Shown here: positions 48,211 to 60,007 of the stretch, piece after piece
Layout of the letters: the number at the start of each line of letters is the position of its first letter
Position numbering within the stretch: position 1 is the first letter of the stretch
Source: Channallabes apus
Lineage: Eukaryota; Chordata; Actinopteri; Siluriformes; Clariidae
NCBI GenBank assembly: GCA_030522415.1
Contig: CM060121.1
Coordinates: forward strand, 22,603,142-22,667,141
DNA length: 64,000 nt
Direction: 5' to 3'
Program-made: the position numbers and the translations under genes
Notes under the pieces: model-generated
What the model saw: only the letters and a program-made list of their open reading frames with translations
What the model was told of the DNA's origin: nothing
Databases searched by the model: none

Positions 48211-48409
48211 GCTTTTATAATTATCCATCCATCCATCCATTTTCTTCCGCTTATCCGAGGTCGGGTCATGGGGGCAGCAGCTTCAGCAGGGATGCCCAGA
48301 CTTCCCTCTCCCTGGCCACTTCTTCCAGCTCTTCCGGGGGGATCCCAAGGCGTTCCCAGGCCAGCAGAGAGACATAGTCCCTCCAGCGTGTCCTGGGTCT
48401 TCCCCGGGG

Positions 48410-49282
48410 TCACTTTCCGGTGGGGCGTGTCCGGAACACCTCACAAGGGAGGCGTCCAGGGGGCATCCTAAATAGATGCCCAAGCCACCTCATCTGGCTC
48501 CTCTCGATGCGGAGGAGCAGCGGCTCTACTCTGAGCCCCTCCCGGATGACTGAGCTTCTCACCCTATCTCTAAGGGAGAGCCCAGACACCCTGCGGAGGA
48601 AACTCCTTTCGGCCGGTTGTATTCGCGATCTTGTTCTTTCGGTCACTACCCACAGCTCATGACCATAGGTGAGGGTAGGAACGTAGATCGACTGGTAAAT
48701 TGAGAGCTTTGCCTTTTGGCTCAGCTCCTTCTTCACCACGACGGACCGATACAGAGCCCGCATCACTGCAGATGCTGAACCGATCCGCCTGTTGATCTCC
48801 CGTTCCATTTTACCCTCACTCGTGAACAAGACCCCGAGATACTTAAACTCCTCCACTTGGAGCAGGATCTCACTCCCAACCCTGAGAGGGCACTCCACCC
48901 TTTTCCGGCTGAGGACCATGGCCTCAGATTTGGAGGTGCTGATTTTCATCTCAGCCGCTTCACACTCAGCTGCGAACTGATCCAGTGAGAGCTGTAGGTC
49001 ACAGGATGATGAGGCCAACAGAACAACATCATCTGCAAAAAGCAGTGACCCAATCCTGAGCCCACCAAACTGTACCGCCTCAACGCCCTGGCTGCGCCTA
49101 GAAATCCTGTCCATAAAAATTATGAACAGGATCGGTGACAAAGGGCAGCCCTGTCGGAGTCCTACTCTCAACGGAAACAAGTCCGACTTACTACCGGCAA
49201 TGCGGACCAAGCTCTGACACCGGTTGTACAGGGACCGGACAGCCCTTAACAGGGAATCTATATAACCATCCCCACTATACAC
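48410..49282 (-). pseudogene. LINE reverse transcriptase, C-terminal part
   Basis: 290 codons with LRQGCPLSPILFIIFMDRIS, the catalytic LLFADDVVLLASS, EEFKYLGVLFTSEGKMEREI, and SIYVPTLTYGHELWV. It begins MYSGDGYIDSLLRAV, where text normally far upstream (NTVYSGDG) is joined to AVRSLYNRC. The fingers and first palm motif are therefore deleted. The frame breaks at 48410 (TGK then stop). Confidence 0.88.
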
Positions 49283-49590
49283 TGTGTTGACCGTGCACTG
49301 CTTTCCCCTCCTGAGACGCCGGATGGTGGACCAGAATCTCTTCGAAGCCGTCTGGAAGCAACCACCGAAGCTGCATTCCGCTTGGCCTGCCAGTACCTAT
49401 TAGCTGCCTCCGGAGTGGCACCAGCCAAAAAGGCCCGGTAAGACTACTTCTTCAGGTTGATGGCATCCGTCTCCGCCGGTGTCCACCAACGGGTTATGGG
49501 TTGCCACCATGACAGGCACCGACCACCTTACGGCCACAGCTCCGGTCGGCCGCCTCGACAATGGAGTCGCGGAACATAGTCCATTCGGAC

Positions 49591-50721
49591 TCAATGTCCC
49601 CCACCTCCCCCAGGACATGGTTGAAGCTTTGCCGGAGGTGGGAGTTGAAGCTCGGCCTGACAGCGGATTCTGGCCAGACGTTCCCAGCAGACCCTCACAA
49701 TACGTTTGGGTCTACCAGGCCTGACCGGCATCCTACCCCGCCAACGAAGCCAATTCACCAGCAGGTGGTGATCAGTTGACAGCTCCGCCCCTCTCTTCAC
49801 CCGAGTGTCCAAGACATGTGGCCGCAAGTCCGACGACACGACCACAAAGTCGATCATCGAACTGCGGCCTAGGGTGTCCTGGTGCCAGGTGCACATATGG
49901 ACACCCTTATGCCTGAACATGGTGTTCGTTATGGACAATCCATGACGAACACAGAAGTCCAATAACAAAACACCGCTCTGGTTCAGATCAGGGGGGCTGT
50001 TCATCCCAATCACGCCCTTCCAGGTCTCACTGTCATTGCCCACGTGAGCATTGAAGTCCCCCAACAGAACGATGGAGTCCCCAGGAGGGACGTTCTCTAG
50101 CGCCCCCTCCAGAGACCTCAAAAAGGGTGGGTACTCCAAACTGCTGTTCGGCACATAAGCGCAAACAACAGTAAGGATCCGTCCCCCCACCCGAAGGCGG
50201 AGGGAGGCCACCCTCTCGTCCACTGCGGTGAACCCCAATGTACAGGCCCCAAGCCGGGGGGCAATAAGTATGCCCACACCTGCTCGTCGCCTCTCACCGG
50301 TGGCAACTCCAGAGTAGAAGAGAGTCCAGCCTCTCTCAAGGAGACTGGTTCCAGAGTCCAAGGTGTGCATCGAGGTGAGTCCAACTATATCTAGCCGGAA
50401 CTTCTCAACCTCACGCACTAGCTCAGGCTCCTTCCCCGCCAGAGAGGTGACATTCCACGTCCCTAGCCAACTTCTGCAGCCGAGGATCAGACCGCCAAGG
50501 CCCCTGTCTTCGGCCACCGCCCAGCTCACACTGCACCCGACCTCTTTGGCCCCTCCTACAGGTGGTGAGCCAATGGGAAGGGGGACCCACGTTGCCTCTT
50601 CGGGCTGTGTCCGGCCGGGCCCCATGGGTGCAGGCCCGACCACCAGGCGCTCGCCATCGGGCCCCACCTCCAGGCCTGGCTCCAGAGGGAGGCCCAGGTG
50701 ACCCTGGATTTTAATCATCAA
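49591..50721 (-). pseudogene. LINE endonuclease-domain ORF
   Basis: 376 codons. From about residue 85: [75 protein letters not shown], and [10 protein letters not shown], the apurinic/apyrimidinic endonuclease fold that nicks target DNA. The N-terminal 80 residues are proline/glycine-rich. The frame is lost soon after [10 protein letters not shown]. Confidence 0.85.
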
Positions 50722-50889
50722 TAGAGGTCGTCTGAACCACTCTTTGTCTGTTCCCTCACCTAGGACCAGATTGCCAGGGGTGACCCTGCCAGGGGCATGA
50801 TGCTCCCAACAACATAGCTCCCAGGATCATTGGGAACCCCTCTACCACGATAATGTGGTGGTTCAAGGAGGGGCTTTTATAGCTATTTT

Positions 50890-51262
50890 CATTCATTCAT
50901 TTTCTATACCGCTTAATCCTGTGTTCAGGGTCGCGGGGGACCTGGAGCCTATCCCAGGAGACTTCGGGCACTAGGCGGGGTACACCCTGGACAGGGTGCC
51001 AATCCATCGCAGGGCACACACACATACACACACTCACACACCCAATCACACACTACGGGCAATTTAGGAACGCCAATTATCCTAACCTGCATATCTTTGG
51101 ACTGTGGGAGGAAACCGGAGTACCCGGAGGAAACCCACCAAGCACGGGGAGAACATGCAAACTCCATGCACACAGAGACGGGAATCGAGCCTGGCCGGGG
51201 AATCGAACCCAGACCCTGGAGGTGCAAGGCGACAGTGCTAACCACTACACCACCGTGCCGCC
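50890..51262 (-). mobile_element. tRNA-headed SINE, full copy
   Basis: Reverse-strand SINE with a CATTCATTCATT tail at the left and the head CGGCACGGTGGTGTAGTGG at the right. The 13-bp duplication TTATAGCTATTTT lies at 50877-50889 and 51263-51275. It inserted directly beside, and partly using, the target duplication of the LINE at 48220-50872. Confidence 0.94.
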
Positions 51263-51275
51263 TTATAGCTATTTT

Positions 51276-51739
51276 ATTTTTAAAAAATCACAAACTGCAT
51301 ATTGTACAAAACATACCAATTTTTAACCATTGTTTACCATTTTTTATTTTTGTTCAACATACTGTACATGGAAATTTTGCCCTTACTTAGTTTAAATAGG
51401 ATGATTGATTGAAAGGTTTTTTTGTCATTGTAAATTATGGAAGTATGAAGTCTACCCAGAAAGTATCCATATGATGACTGAATTACATGTAATAAACTAA
51501 TTGAATTATGCTTCTAGTTCTTTCTCAGTCACACGATTGATTGCATCATGTACATGTTGAACATTCTAATGTGGTTGACTAGTGACTAATACAGCTAAGT
51601 TGTCATTGCCACGCGTGCCCATTCCAGTCTATGTTCCTTGGCTGCCAGGTTACATTGATGTCAGGCAACCCATTCTTGATATATTAACAGTGGCTAAGCT
51701 TTTTCTGGACAGAGCTCATAGATCACTGATGTTCTCCCA
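51276..51739. other. Intergenic, nothing recognised
   Basis: AT-rich and without recognisable features. Confidence 0.5.
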
Positions 51740-51995
51740 GGCATTTTGTGTTCCCTCCAGCTACTTTGGTTTCCTCCCACTGACCAAAGACATGCAGTGA
51801 TTGATGTCCAAATTGCTCACAGTGTACAGTATGACTATGTGTGTGTGTGTATATGAGGGGGGTACTTTTGTACTATAATAGGTTGTCAACTCATCTATAG
51901 TTTTCCCTGCTTTATACCCTGAGTTTCCTTGGATAGACCACAGGCCCTATATATAGTAGGAGGATGCAGGATGGAAAGTGAATAAATGAATAAAT
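51740..51995 (+). repeat. Diverged SINE fragment
   Basis: TTTGGTTTCCTCCCACTGAC, CAAAGACATGCAG and GAATAAATGAATAAATC follow the SINE order but with many changes. Confidence 0.55.
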
Positions 51996-52696
51996 CATTG
52001 GTGGTTTTTGACTTTGAGATTGTTTTCTGTCTGAAACTAATATTATGCAAATAAAATAAAGTTTCTTGTTATAGTATAAAATATATTATAGTTAAAATTT
52101 TAACAAACATGTTTGACACAAAATAACACACCAGTGTAATCTGTGTATATTTTTTTGTTGAATAACTCAAAATCTGCATTATATAACTCTTAATAATACT
52201 ACCTAGCAAGCTTTAGGGATTTATTTTGTCTTTATAAGAGATTCCAGAAATTACAGAGAACTTAATGCAACATTGGAATAACGGCACCATGATCACATTA
52301 CTGCCAAATGCTCAGTGAGTGTCAGCCAAGTGATAAATCACACAGGTCTTGTGTGCAGGTCAAATACAAAACTCTGTTTAGTGCTGTTGGCAGTGTATTG
52401 GCAACTATGCCAAGGATCCTCAGAGAAACAAGGAAAAACAAGGAAGAGTGTTAAGACAGGGAAATGATGCAGCTTGGTGTTACTTGGTGATAGTATGGGC
52501 AAAATCCATACAAGTGGTACCAGTGGCACTGATAAATGTTAAGTCAACTTTGGTACTTTCCAGTGAGTATACCAAAAACAGTTGCATTGTTACAGTATTG
52601 ATTAGTAGAAATGTATAAGTTGCTAAAGTCTTGAGTCACCGCTCATTTCTTTATATGAAATGACTCACTCACTCATCTTCTATACCACTTTATCAT
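51996..52696. other. Intergenic, nothing recognised
   Basis: A short CATCTTCTATACCACTTTAT stretch just before 52697 resembles a SINE tail. Otherwise featureless. Confidence 0.5.
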
Positions 52697-52929
52697 ATGG
52701 CAATTCAAAGACATTCCACACAGTTATACAACAGAAAGAATGTGTTGAATCTCACATACAATTACATAAATTTTGTAATTTAATAGCAGAATTTAATTGC
52801 ACATAACTATACTCCTCAACCCTGCATAAATTCTGTTCCAACATATAGATAATGATCAAATTCCTGAAATAAATTACTCCCTCAATGTTTGATTAGTTTT
52901 GTTCAAAATGTTATTTTCATTTCAAAGTA

Positions 52930-54489
52930 CAAACCGGATTCCAAAAAAGTTGGGACACTAAACAAATTGTGAATAAAAACTGAATGCAATGATGTGGAGA
53001 TGGCAAATGTCAATATTTTATTCAGAATAGAACATAGATGACAGATCAAAAGTTTAATCCGAGAAAATGTATCATTTGAAAGGAAAAATATGTTGATTAC
53101 AAAGTGTCAACAAATCCCAAAAAAGTTGGGACAAGTAGCAATAAGAGGCTGGAAAAAGTAAATTTGAGCATAACGAAGAGCTGGAAGACCAATTAACAGT
53201 AATTAGGTTAATTGGCAACATGATTGGGTATAAAAAGAGCTTCTCAGAGTGGCAGTGTCTCTCAGAAGCCAAGATGGGTAGAGGATCACCAATTCCCACA
53301 ATGTTGCGCAGAAAGATAGTGGAGCAATATCAGAAAGGTGTTACCCAGCGAAAAATTGCAAAGACTTTGCAGTTATCATCATCAACTGTGCATAATATCA
53401 TCCGAAGATTCAGAGAATCTGGAACAATCTCTGTGCGTAAGGGTCAAGGGCGTAAAACCATACTGGATGCCCGGGATCTCCGGGCCCTTAAACGACACTG
53501 CACCACAAACAGGAATGCTACTGTAAAGGAAATCACAGAATGGGCTCAGGAATACTTCCAGAAACCATCGTCAGTGAACACAATCCACCGTGCCATCCGC
53601 CGTTGTCAGCGGAAACTCTACAGTGCAAAGAAGAAGCCATTTCTAAGCAAGATCCACAAGCACAGGCATTTTCATTGGGCCAGGGATCATTTAAAATGGA
53701 GTGTGGCAAAATGGAAGACTGTTCTGTGGTCAGACGAGTCACGATTCGAAGTTCTTGTTGGAAATGTGGGACGCCATGTCATCCGGACCAAAGAGGACAA
53801 GGACAACCCAAGTTGTTATCGACGATCAGTCCAGAAGCCTGCATCTCTGATGGTATGGGGTTGCATGAGTGCGTGTGGCATGGGCAGCTTGCATGTCTGG
53901 AAAGGCACCATCAATGCAGAAAAATATATTCAGCTTCTAGAACAACATCTAGTCATCTCTTTCAGGGAAGACCCTGCATTTTTCAACAAGATAATGCCAG
54001 ACCACATTCTGCATCAATCACAACATCATGGCTGCGTAGGAGAAGGATCCGGGTACTGAAATGGCCAGTCTGCAGGCCAGATCTTTCCCCTATAGAGAAC
54101 ATTTGGCGCATCATAAAGAGGAAGGTGCGACAAAGAAGGCCCAAGACAATTGTACAGTTAGAGGCCTGTATTAGACAAGAATGGGAGAGCATTCCTATTT
54201 CTAAACTTGAGAAACTGGTCTCCTCAGTCCCCAGACGTCTGTTGAGTGTTGTAAGAAGAAGGGGAGATGCCACACAGTGGTGAAAATGGCCTTGTCCCAA
54301 CTTTTTGGGGATTTGTTGACACCATGAAATTTGGAATCAGCATATTTTTCCTTTAAAATGATTAAACTTTTGATCCGTCATCTATGTTCTATTCTGAATA
54401 AAATATTGACATTTGCCATCTCCACATCATTGCATTCAGTTTTTATTCACAATTTGTTTAGTGTCCCAACTTTTTTGGAATCCGGTTTG
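52930..54489 (+). mobile_element. Tc1-like transposon, family C
   Basis: 1,560 bp with ends CAAACCGGATTCCAAAAAAG and inverted repeats of about 200 bp. A related inner motif (CCCAAAAAAGTTGGGACAAG at about 53116) gives an IR/DR layout. TA lies at 52928-52929 and 54490-54491. GTATAAAAAG at 53228 is a likely TATA box for the transposase. Confidence 0.95.
53274..54283 (+). pseudogene. Tc1-like transposase (DD34E) with one frameshift
   Basis: Start chosen at MGRGSPIPTMLRRKIVEQYQ; an upstream ATG at 53220 overlaps the TATA-like motif. HTH residues about 15-110, first D in VLWSDESRFE, then a frame change near 53950-53975 (one base lost: 1,010 bp instead of 1,011). The second frame has IFQQDNARPHSA and RPDLSPIENIW (34-residue spacing) and ends at 54281-54283. 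A single repairless lesion in an otherwise complete coding region suggests a fairly young copy. Confidence 0.92.
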
Positions 54490-55249
54490 TAATAAAATAA
54501 CACAAAGTCGAGTGTTGATCATCAAATTGTGTAGAAAAGAAGCTTTCAAACAAATGTCCACCTCAAATAGTTTGGCAACCATTTTAAATACTTGTTTAAA
54601 GCAAAGCATTCTGGGATATGAAGTCACGTTCCATTGTGTTCCACAAAATTACAATTACAATAAATCAAACTTAATTATGTGTTCTGTGACTAGAGCGTTA
54701 AACATTCATTGCTGGGAGGAAACATTTCCTGTTAATGTAATCTGTACAAGTAGTTCAAACTAATATAATTTATAGAATATGTAATGAAATCATATCTGAC
54801 AAATATTATAAAGCTTCATTGTTAAACACTTCACTTATGTATATGAATTTCTTTGAATTTGTATTGAATTGCAATTCTGCTTCCTTTAATTCAATTCCGA
54901 ATTGTAATTCTAGATCCGGTTTTTGACATCAATTCAAATTCAATTCAAATTCATGTATTGAATTGGAATTTAGGAGTCATTCTCAATTCAATTCTGAATT
55001 GTGCACAAGCCTGATAACCAAGCAATATAAGTTAAAACTAAAAATGAAACAGAAAAGTAAAGAAATTATGTGGTGAATTGGAGTGTTAAATAACTTAAGT
55101 TTGATTAAGAAATGTTGCATATGATCAGGGATTATAATGAAATAAAATTAAGTATTGCAAATACCATGTAAGTAGGTAATAATTAAGCACATAAGTAAAT
55201 AATTAAACAAGGAATGAAGAAACATATAACATATGAATAAATAAATATT

Positions 55250-55830
55250 GCCTGTATTCCAAAGATAGCAGTACACCAGCCTTAACAGATTTATGTTCAG
55301 TGTTGCAACATCTTTTGGGAAGAAGCTGTTTTTCAGTCTATTTGTGCATGGGCAGATTGTCCTAAAGCACCTAATTGATGGGAGGAGCATAAACAGTTGG
55401 TGTCCGTGGTGTTATATTCTTAGCCCACCTCACACAGTGAGTGCTGTAAAGATGTTCTAGTGATGGTATCTCTATGCCAACAACATCCTGTGCTGTTTTC
55501 ACAACATGCTAGAGGCTTTGGCACCACTTCTGTACCAGGCTGCCATGCAGTTTCTTAGGATGATCTCTGTATAGTGCATCTGTAAAAGTTTATCAGCAGA
55601 TTTTAGGAGAGCTCAGCTCAATCTCAATTTTCAGCCCAGGAGAGGTCCTCTGTCATGGTGAATCAGAGGAACCTGAAGTTCACTCCACAGAGTCTAAGTT
55701 GAAGTGGTCTTCTTGCTAGTCCTGAAATCAGTATACTCTTTTTGTTCTTTTTGGAATTGAAGACAAGTTATCATTGGTGCACCATACTGTCAGATTCCAA
55801 ACCTCCTCCCTGTGTACAGCGTTGTTGTTT
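55250..55830 (-). repeat. Decayed LINE reverse-transcriptase-like sequence
   Basis: GAAGCTGTTTTTCAGTCT, GATGGGAGGAGCATAAACAG, GCATCTGTAAAAGTTTATCA and CCAGGAGAGGTCCTCTGTCA follow, in order, the antisense of a LINE RT region common in fish. No open frame remains. The assignment is from memory of the DNA pattern. Confidence 0.45.
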
Positions 55831-56819
55831 TCTGCACTTACAATAAAGATTATAAGCATTGAAATAATTCTGTCAGGTTAGCACATAATGACCAATTAAC
55901 TAGCATTAACAGCAAATAGTACAGATGTTTCTCTCAAATATCCTATTATACTGTATACATATAATAAAACTTGTTGTCAGGTTGTCGTGTCTGTACATCA
56001 AAACCATTTGAGAAAAAATAACAGTAAAGCACATACAGTAGGTTAATAGAACACACTGAGATGTTTTTTGGAATTTTTGTCCATCTGTTTGTTTGTGCAC
56101 ACATCTCATAAAAACTACTGAACACATTTTAATGGAGTTTTCACAGTTTTTGACAAAGCTTGAGGTAACATACTGTATAGGCTTTGTTTCATCGCAATTG
56201 ACCCACAGATAGGGAAGATATGCTACTCAAATGGAAAAAGTCTTTATATCATAAAGCATTATATCATACCTTAAAAAAAATCATAAGTTCATCTAAAATT
56301 AACAGATGGCACTGTACATTTTTTAATATGCACTTATAAGTGCGCAATTGAAATCAACTTAATAAACATGATCTCACATCTTCATTCCATGCACTTCATG
56401 TTAGCACTTAGTTAGTTCAAATTCAACAGAAGTTGTACTTTTTGCAAATAAAACTAATTCAATTCGTATGAAGTCGCTGCACATCTAGTGGGCTACATGA
56501 TTATGTGCATTATAAATAATACATTCTTTTATTGCTCATTTTTAGCTTATTTTTTTCAGCTACGTAGCAAAAAAATAAGCTAAAACAGGGTTTCATAACC
56601 CTTTAGCTTGAGAGCTTTAGCAAATATTTTAAACAATTATGAATATGGTGTAAAAATCACCAAAATCCTTGTTCCATTTTAAACACTGTCAGATATGATG
56701 GAGCTAAGACTACATTCTGGCAGCTGTCAATCTCCCCACTGAGAGAAACAGATGAACATCCAACCAGTTAAGTGTCACATACACGTCTGTGAGATGAGTT
56801 ATGTGTTTAAAAAACTGCG
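55831..56819. other. Intergenic, nothing recognised
   Basis: AT-rich, with no features I can support. Confidence 0.5.
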
Positions 56820-56844
56820 AACATTTTAGATTTTACAAAAAATC

Positions 56845-57554
56845 TTTATTTGAAGAATACATCTTTAGTTGATTACATTTTTTCCTTGCAAGGGAGATGG
56901 TTCCAATTCATCACACTGGCTGTACAGTCAGGCTTCACAACACATGCATGCAGTCGGATCAAATTCTTGTTTTTCACTGTGTGCTTCACAGAATGTGTCT
57001 GAAAATAAAATTCATCATGAAAATAAAACTCCATATGATAAAACACAGTCTTCAGTACAGACATAAATATATTATACATACAGTACTGACAGAATAGCTT
57101 GAATCACAGTATATATATATATATATATATATATCAGAAAAAGGTCACGATCAAATTAACAAATCAGGCACGAAATGATACAACAGGAAATCGGAGATAT
57201 CAAGACAGCCACAAAGCAAAAAGAGATATGAAGATTATTGAAAATCTGAGTTTGTCTAATCTTCACAGGTTTTGTGAGTGCGTTAGATAAAGAGGCTTAT
57301 TCGGACAGAAATGTGTGCTTGGTATTGCGTCTATTCAGAGGGAAAAAATATATTTTTCAGGGCAATTTGGGGAAAATACAATGCCGTTACATACAGTACA
57401 GTAGAGTCAACGTATCATGTAATGGAAAGACATCAAGTTTGTCTCCATATTTCTTTTTGGTAGCTTAGAGAGGAGATCAGCTAAAATGTAATGATATGGA
57501 GTTAGCCTCCATTTCTGCATATATCAGTGTGCGACCTCAGAGATATGTTGTTGA
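56845..57554 (-). other. asphd2: Probable 3-prime UTR of asphd2-like gene
   Basis: Downstream of the stop codon. An AATAAA signal on the minus strand lies at 56845-56850. A (TA)n repeat sits at 57112-57134. The extent is inferred. Confidence 0.45.
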
Positions 57555-58896
57555 TTACTGTTCAGGACTGAAGATGTAGTCTAAAGCCTGTCTTTCTGCT
57601 GCGGCAATATTTGGGTGCCACAGATCGACACTGAAAATCACCCTCGGGCCATCTTCAGGGCCACCTGTTGTACAAAAATAGAAACAAAAATCTTGGGTCG
57701 GATGTTCAACATGCATTTATAGTCAAACTTTACTGACAACTAATTATTTTGGGACTTTAATGTTATTTATTTCACTCATTATTTCAACTCTTACCATTAT
57801 GTGAGATGGTATGCAGAAAAGAGTCATCCACTAGGAGGCAGTGTCCCTCAGACCAGCACTGCGGCTCACCCCCAACCACCAGTTCACACTGTGCAGGAGT
57901 CTGGAGACCTGGGGGACATGTGGGATTTGTGAAAACATACATAGCTGTTGCTATGACATTTTCTGTAAGGAACGGATCTTTGTAGCAATCAGAACTAAAG
58001 CTGATGCTTTTTATTCTCCTACACAGTTGTCTGTATGGGGGCTTCAATTATTTTTAATCTTTAATGCTGCAGACATTGTTAAGTATTTAACATTAACATT
58101 GTTAATTGTTTTAATTTATTAGATTATTATGTGGCAGTACGGTAGCTTAGTGGTCTGAGTTTGCGTGTTCGCCCCGTGCTTGGTGGGTTTCCTCCCACAG
58201 TCCAAAAACATGCAGATTAGACTAATTGGCAATCCCAAATTTCCCGTAGTGTGTGAATGAACATGTGTGTGTGTGTGTGCCCTGCGATGTATTGGCACAC
58301 ATTCTAGGGTGTACCCCGCCTTGTTCCCATAAGTCTCCTGGTGATAGACTCAATGCCCCCTGTGACTCTGCAAACAAGATAAAGCGGTGTCGAGTGAGAG
58401 AGATTTTTAATGTTATAAAATGAAAGGAATAAAATACCATGGGATGTGCTAGTAAAAGGAAAATAACTACTTTAACTGTGGCAAAGACCCTGTGCTTCAT
58501 AGATATACTGTATAACTGTGTAAAGAAGATTTAATCAGATAGCTACAGATATTTCTTGTAATACTGGATAACCTACATATTTTTCTTTGTGATGTGTTAA
58601 GAAAGGATTTCCTATTTCTTTCATCATTATTGCATTAGCAATTCTGTAGAGGATCTGGCCGTGTTTATTTAGATATACTTATACTTACCCAGATGGCACC
58701 GGAGGCGTGTGTTGGTGGGCCCATAGTTTCCCCCCAGTGAGGCCCCAGGCCCCAAAAGCCAGAAACCTGCTGAGCCAAGGGAGTTACTACCGATGAATGT
58801 TCTTAGGGAGAGAAGGATACGGTACGTACATGGACATGCACGGCAGTTACTTGCCACACACACTCCAGCATTGTAAAGTGAGAACAGTGCTTGACC
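57555..58896 (-). CDS. asphd2: Aspartate beta-hydroxylase domain protein, last three exons
   Basis: Minus-strand exons 58689-58896, 57795-57908 and 57555-57664, GT-AG junctions and phases matching (1, 1). The protein reads [95 protein letters not shown], stop. This is the jelly-roll 2-oxoglutarate/Fe(II) hydroxylase fold of the ASPH family; the histidines in DDSFLH and DLWHPN lie at positions used for iron binding in this family. ASPHD proteins are predicted ER-membrane enzymes with no proven substrate. The N-terminal exon(s), including the membrane anchor, must lie right of the Gypsy element, outside the window. ASPHD1 is an alternative; linkage to pitpnb favours ASPHD2. Confidence 0.88.
58131..58400 (+). 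repeat. Diverged SINE in asphd2 intron
   Basis: GTACGGTAGCTTAGTGG, CCCCGTGCTTGGTGGGTTTC, TCCCACAGTCCAAAAACATG and GTGTACCCCGCC follow the SINE order. A deletion removes part of the head. Confidence 0.8.
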
Positions 58897-59131
58897 CTGA
58901 GAAGTGACAAGAACATAAACAAGATTTCAGAAAAAAAAATGAAAAAGGCAGTGGTTTCACTAAGCTACAGTTAAGCCATGTTTGATTAATTTACATGTAT
59001 GATTAAGCAAAACAGGAAACCTTTTAGTGTTGCAGTGCAGATGATTTTGAGTATGATAGTGAACATGTGACAGTAAGTGAAAGCAAGTAAGTGAAAGTGA
59101 ACAAGAGAGAGAGAGTGAGAAAGAAAGAGAT

Positions 59132-60007
59132 TGTTAGGGTTGCAGGTCGGGATGGATCCAAGTGCAGTGGAGCAACTTCCAGGAATTTATTATGTTGGAC
59201 GTGAGATTCAAAACTGACTTGGCAGTGGTTCTTCTCTGCAAACGTGTTTGTTGCTGAAGCGCCTGCTGCTCTGCGCTGGGGAGCTGCGTGTGCAGAGAGA
59301 GGGAGAGAGAGGCGCAGGAATGCGGAAGCCGGAGTGAGAGCTCTGTGTGTAACTTGAGCCTGGGGGGAATGTGGAAGTGCTGTGAGCCGGCGAGAGCGCT
59401 GTGTGTGTCCCGCGTCGGAATGCGGAAGTGCCGTGAGCCGGCGAGCGCGCTGTGTGTGTCCCGCGTCGGAATGCGGAAGTGCGGAGAGTCGGTGAGAGCG
59501 CTGTGTTTGCAGCGTGACTCGTGCGGGGATGCAGAGACGTGGAGAGCCGGCGAGTGAATGGAGACGTCGCGCAGGTTGGTGGCTGGTTCCGTTAAGCTTT
59601 CTCGTGGTCGGGGGCGGGCAAAGTTCAGTACCAGAAAGACGAGGCAAAGTCCGTGATCCGAGTTCGTAGTCGTTGAAACAATTCCAATGGTCAATAACAA
59701 AATCCGTGAGCATGGAAATCCAAAACATGAGACAATAACGTGGTCGAGAAAAACAAAGCGTGGTCAGTATCAGAGAGTCAGAGCATGAAACAAAACGCTG
59801 GAGAATTGGGCTATGGAAGGCACACAATAATCTGGCGATAAGGTTCTGTTAATGTGTGGTTTAAATAGGTAGGGGAAATGATTACAGATAGTGCACAGGT
59901 GTGTGGAGGGCGGGAGATGAGGAGGTGAGATGTAAGGAGTGGTAGGGAACGTGGAGCAGGAGTACTTCTGAAATCATGGTGGAGCTGTGGCTTGGCGGGT
60001 CGTGACA
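59132..60007 (-). repeat. 3-prime LTR of the Gypsy element (876 bp)
   Basis: Starts TGTCACGACCCGCCAAGCC and ends GCAACCCTAACA on the minus strand. Contains three tandem units of about 51 bp (59371-59520) that make ORFs of repeating HSDAGHTQRARRLTALP type; these are LTR sequence, not a protein domain. Confidence 0.95.

Larger units (their letters stand above)
48220..50872 (-). mobile_element. APE-type LINE, internally deleted
   Basis: Minus strand. The 5-prime end is near 50872, with CCTTGAACCACCACATTATC-type leader; the 3-prime end is a GGAT/ATCC repeat at 48222-48241. GCTTTTATA at 48211-48219 and 50873-50881 looks like the target duplication. The endonuclease part and the end of the reverse transcriptase remain; the middle, including the first RT motifs, is lost. 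I cannot fix the clade. Confidence 0.85.
52697..55012. mobile_element. hAT-type MITE, copy 2 (truncated, split by Tc1)
   Basis: Inverted relative of 45530-46399. It begins inside the element at ATGGCAATTCAAAGACATTC and ends AATTGTGCACAAGCCTG, so one terminus (about 110 bp) is missing. The Tc1-like element 52930-54489 interrupts it at a TA. Confidence 0.85.

Noticed and set aside
49479..50701. Plus-strand ORFs opposite the deleted LINE
   Set aside because: Shadows of the minus-strand endonuclease and RT frames.
59371..59520. Spaced repeats resembling a CRISPR array
   Set aside because: Units are contiguous without unique spacers and lie in an LTR of a vertebrate genome.
59024..59827. 267-codon ORF (and a 188-codon overlapping one) with HTQRARRLTALPHSDAG repeats
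   Set aside because: It lies in the LTR and repeats in the other LTR; the repeats come from the 51-bp minisatellite. No known domain.
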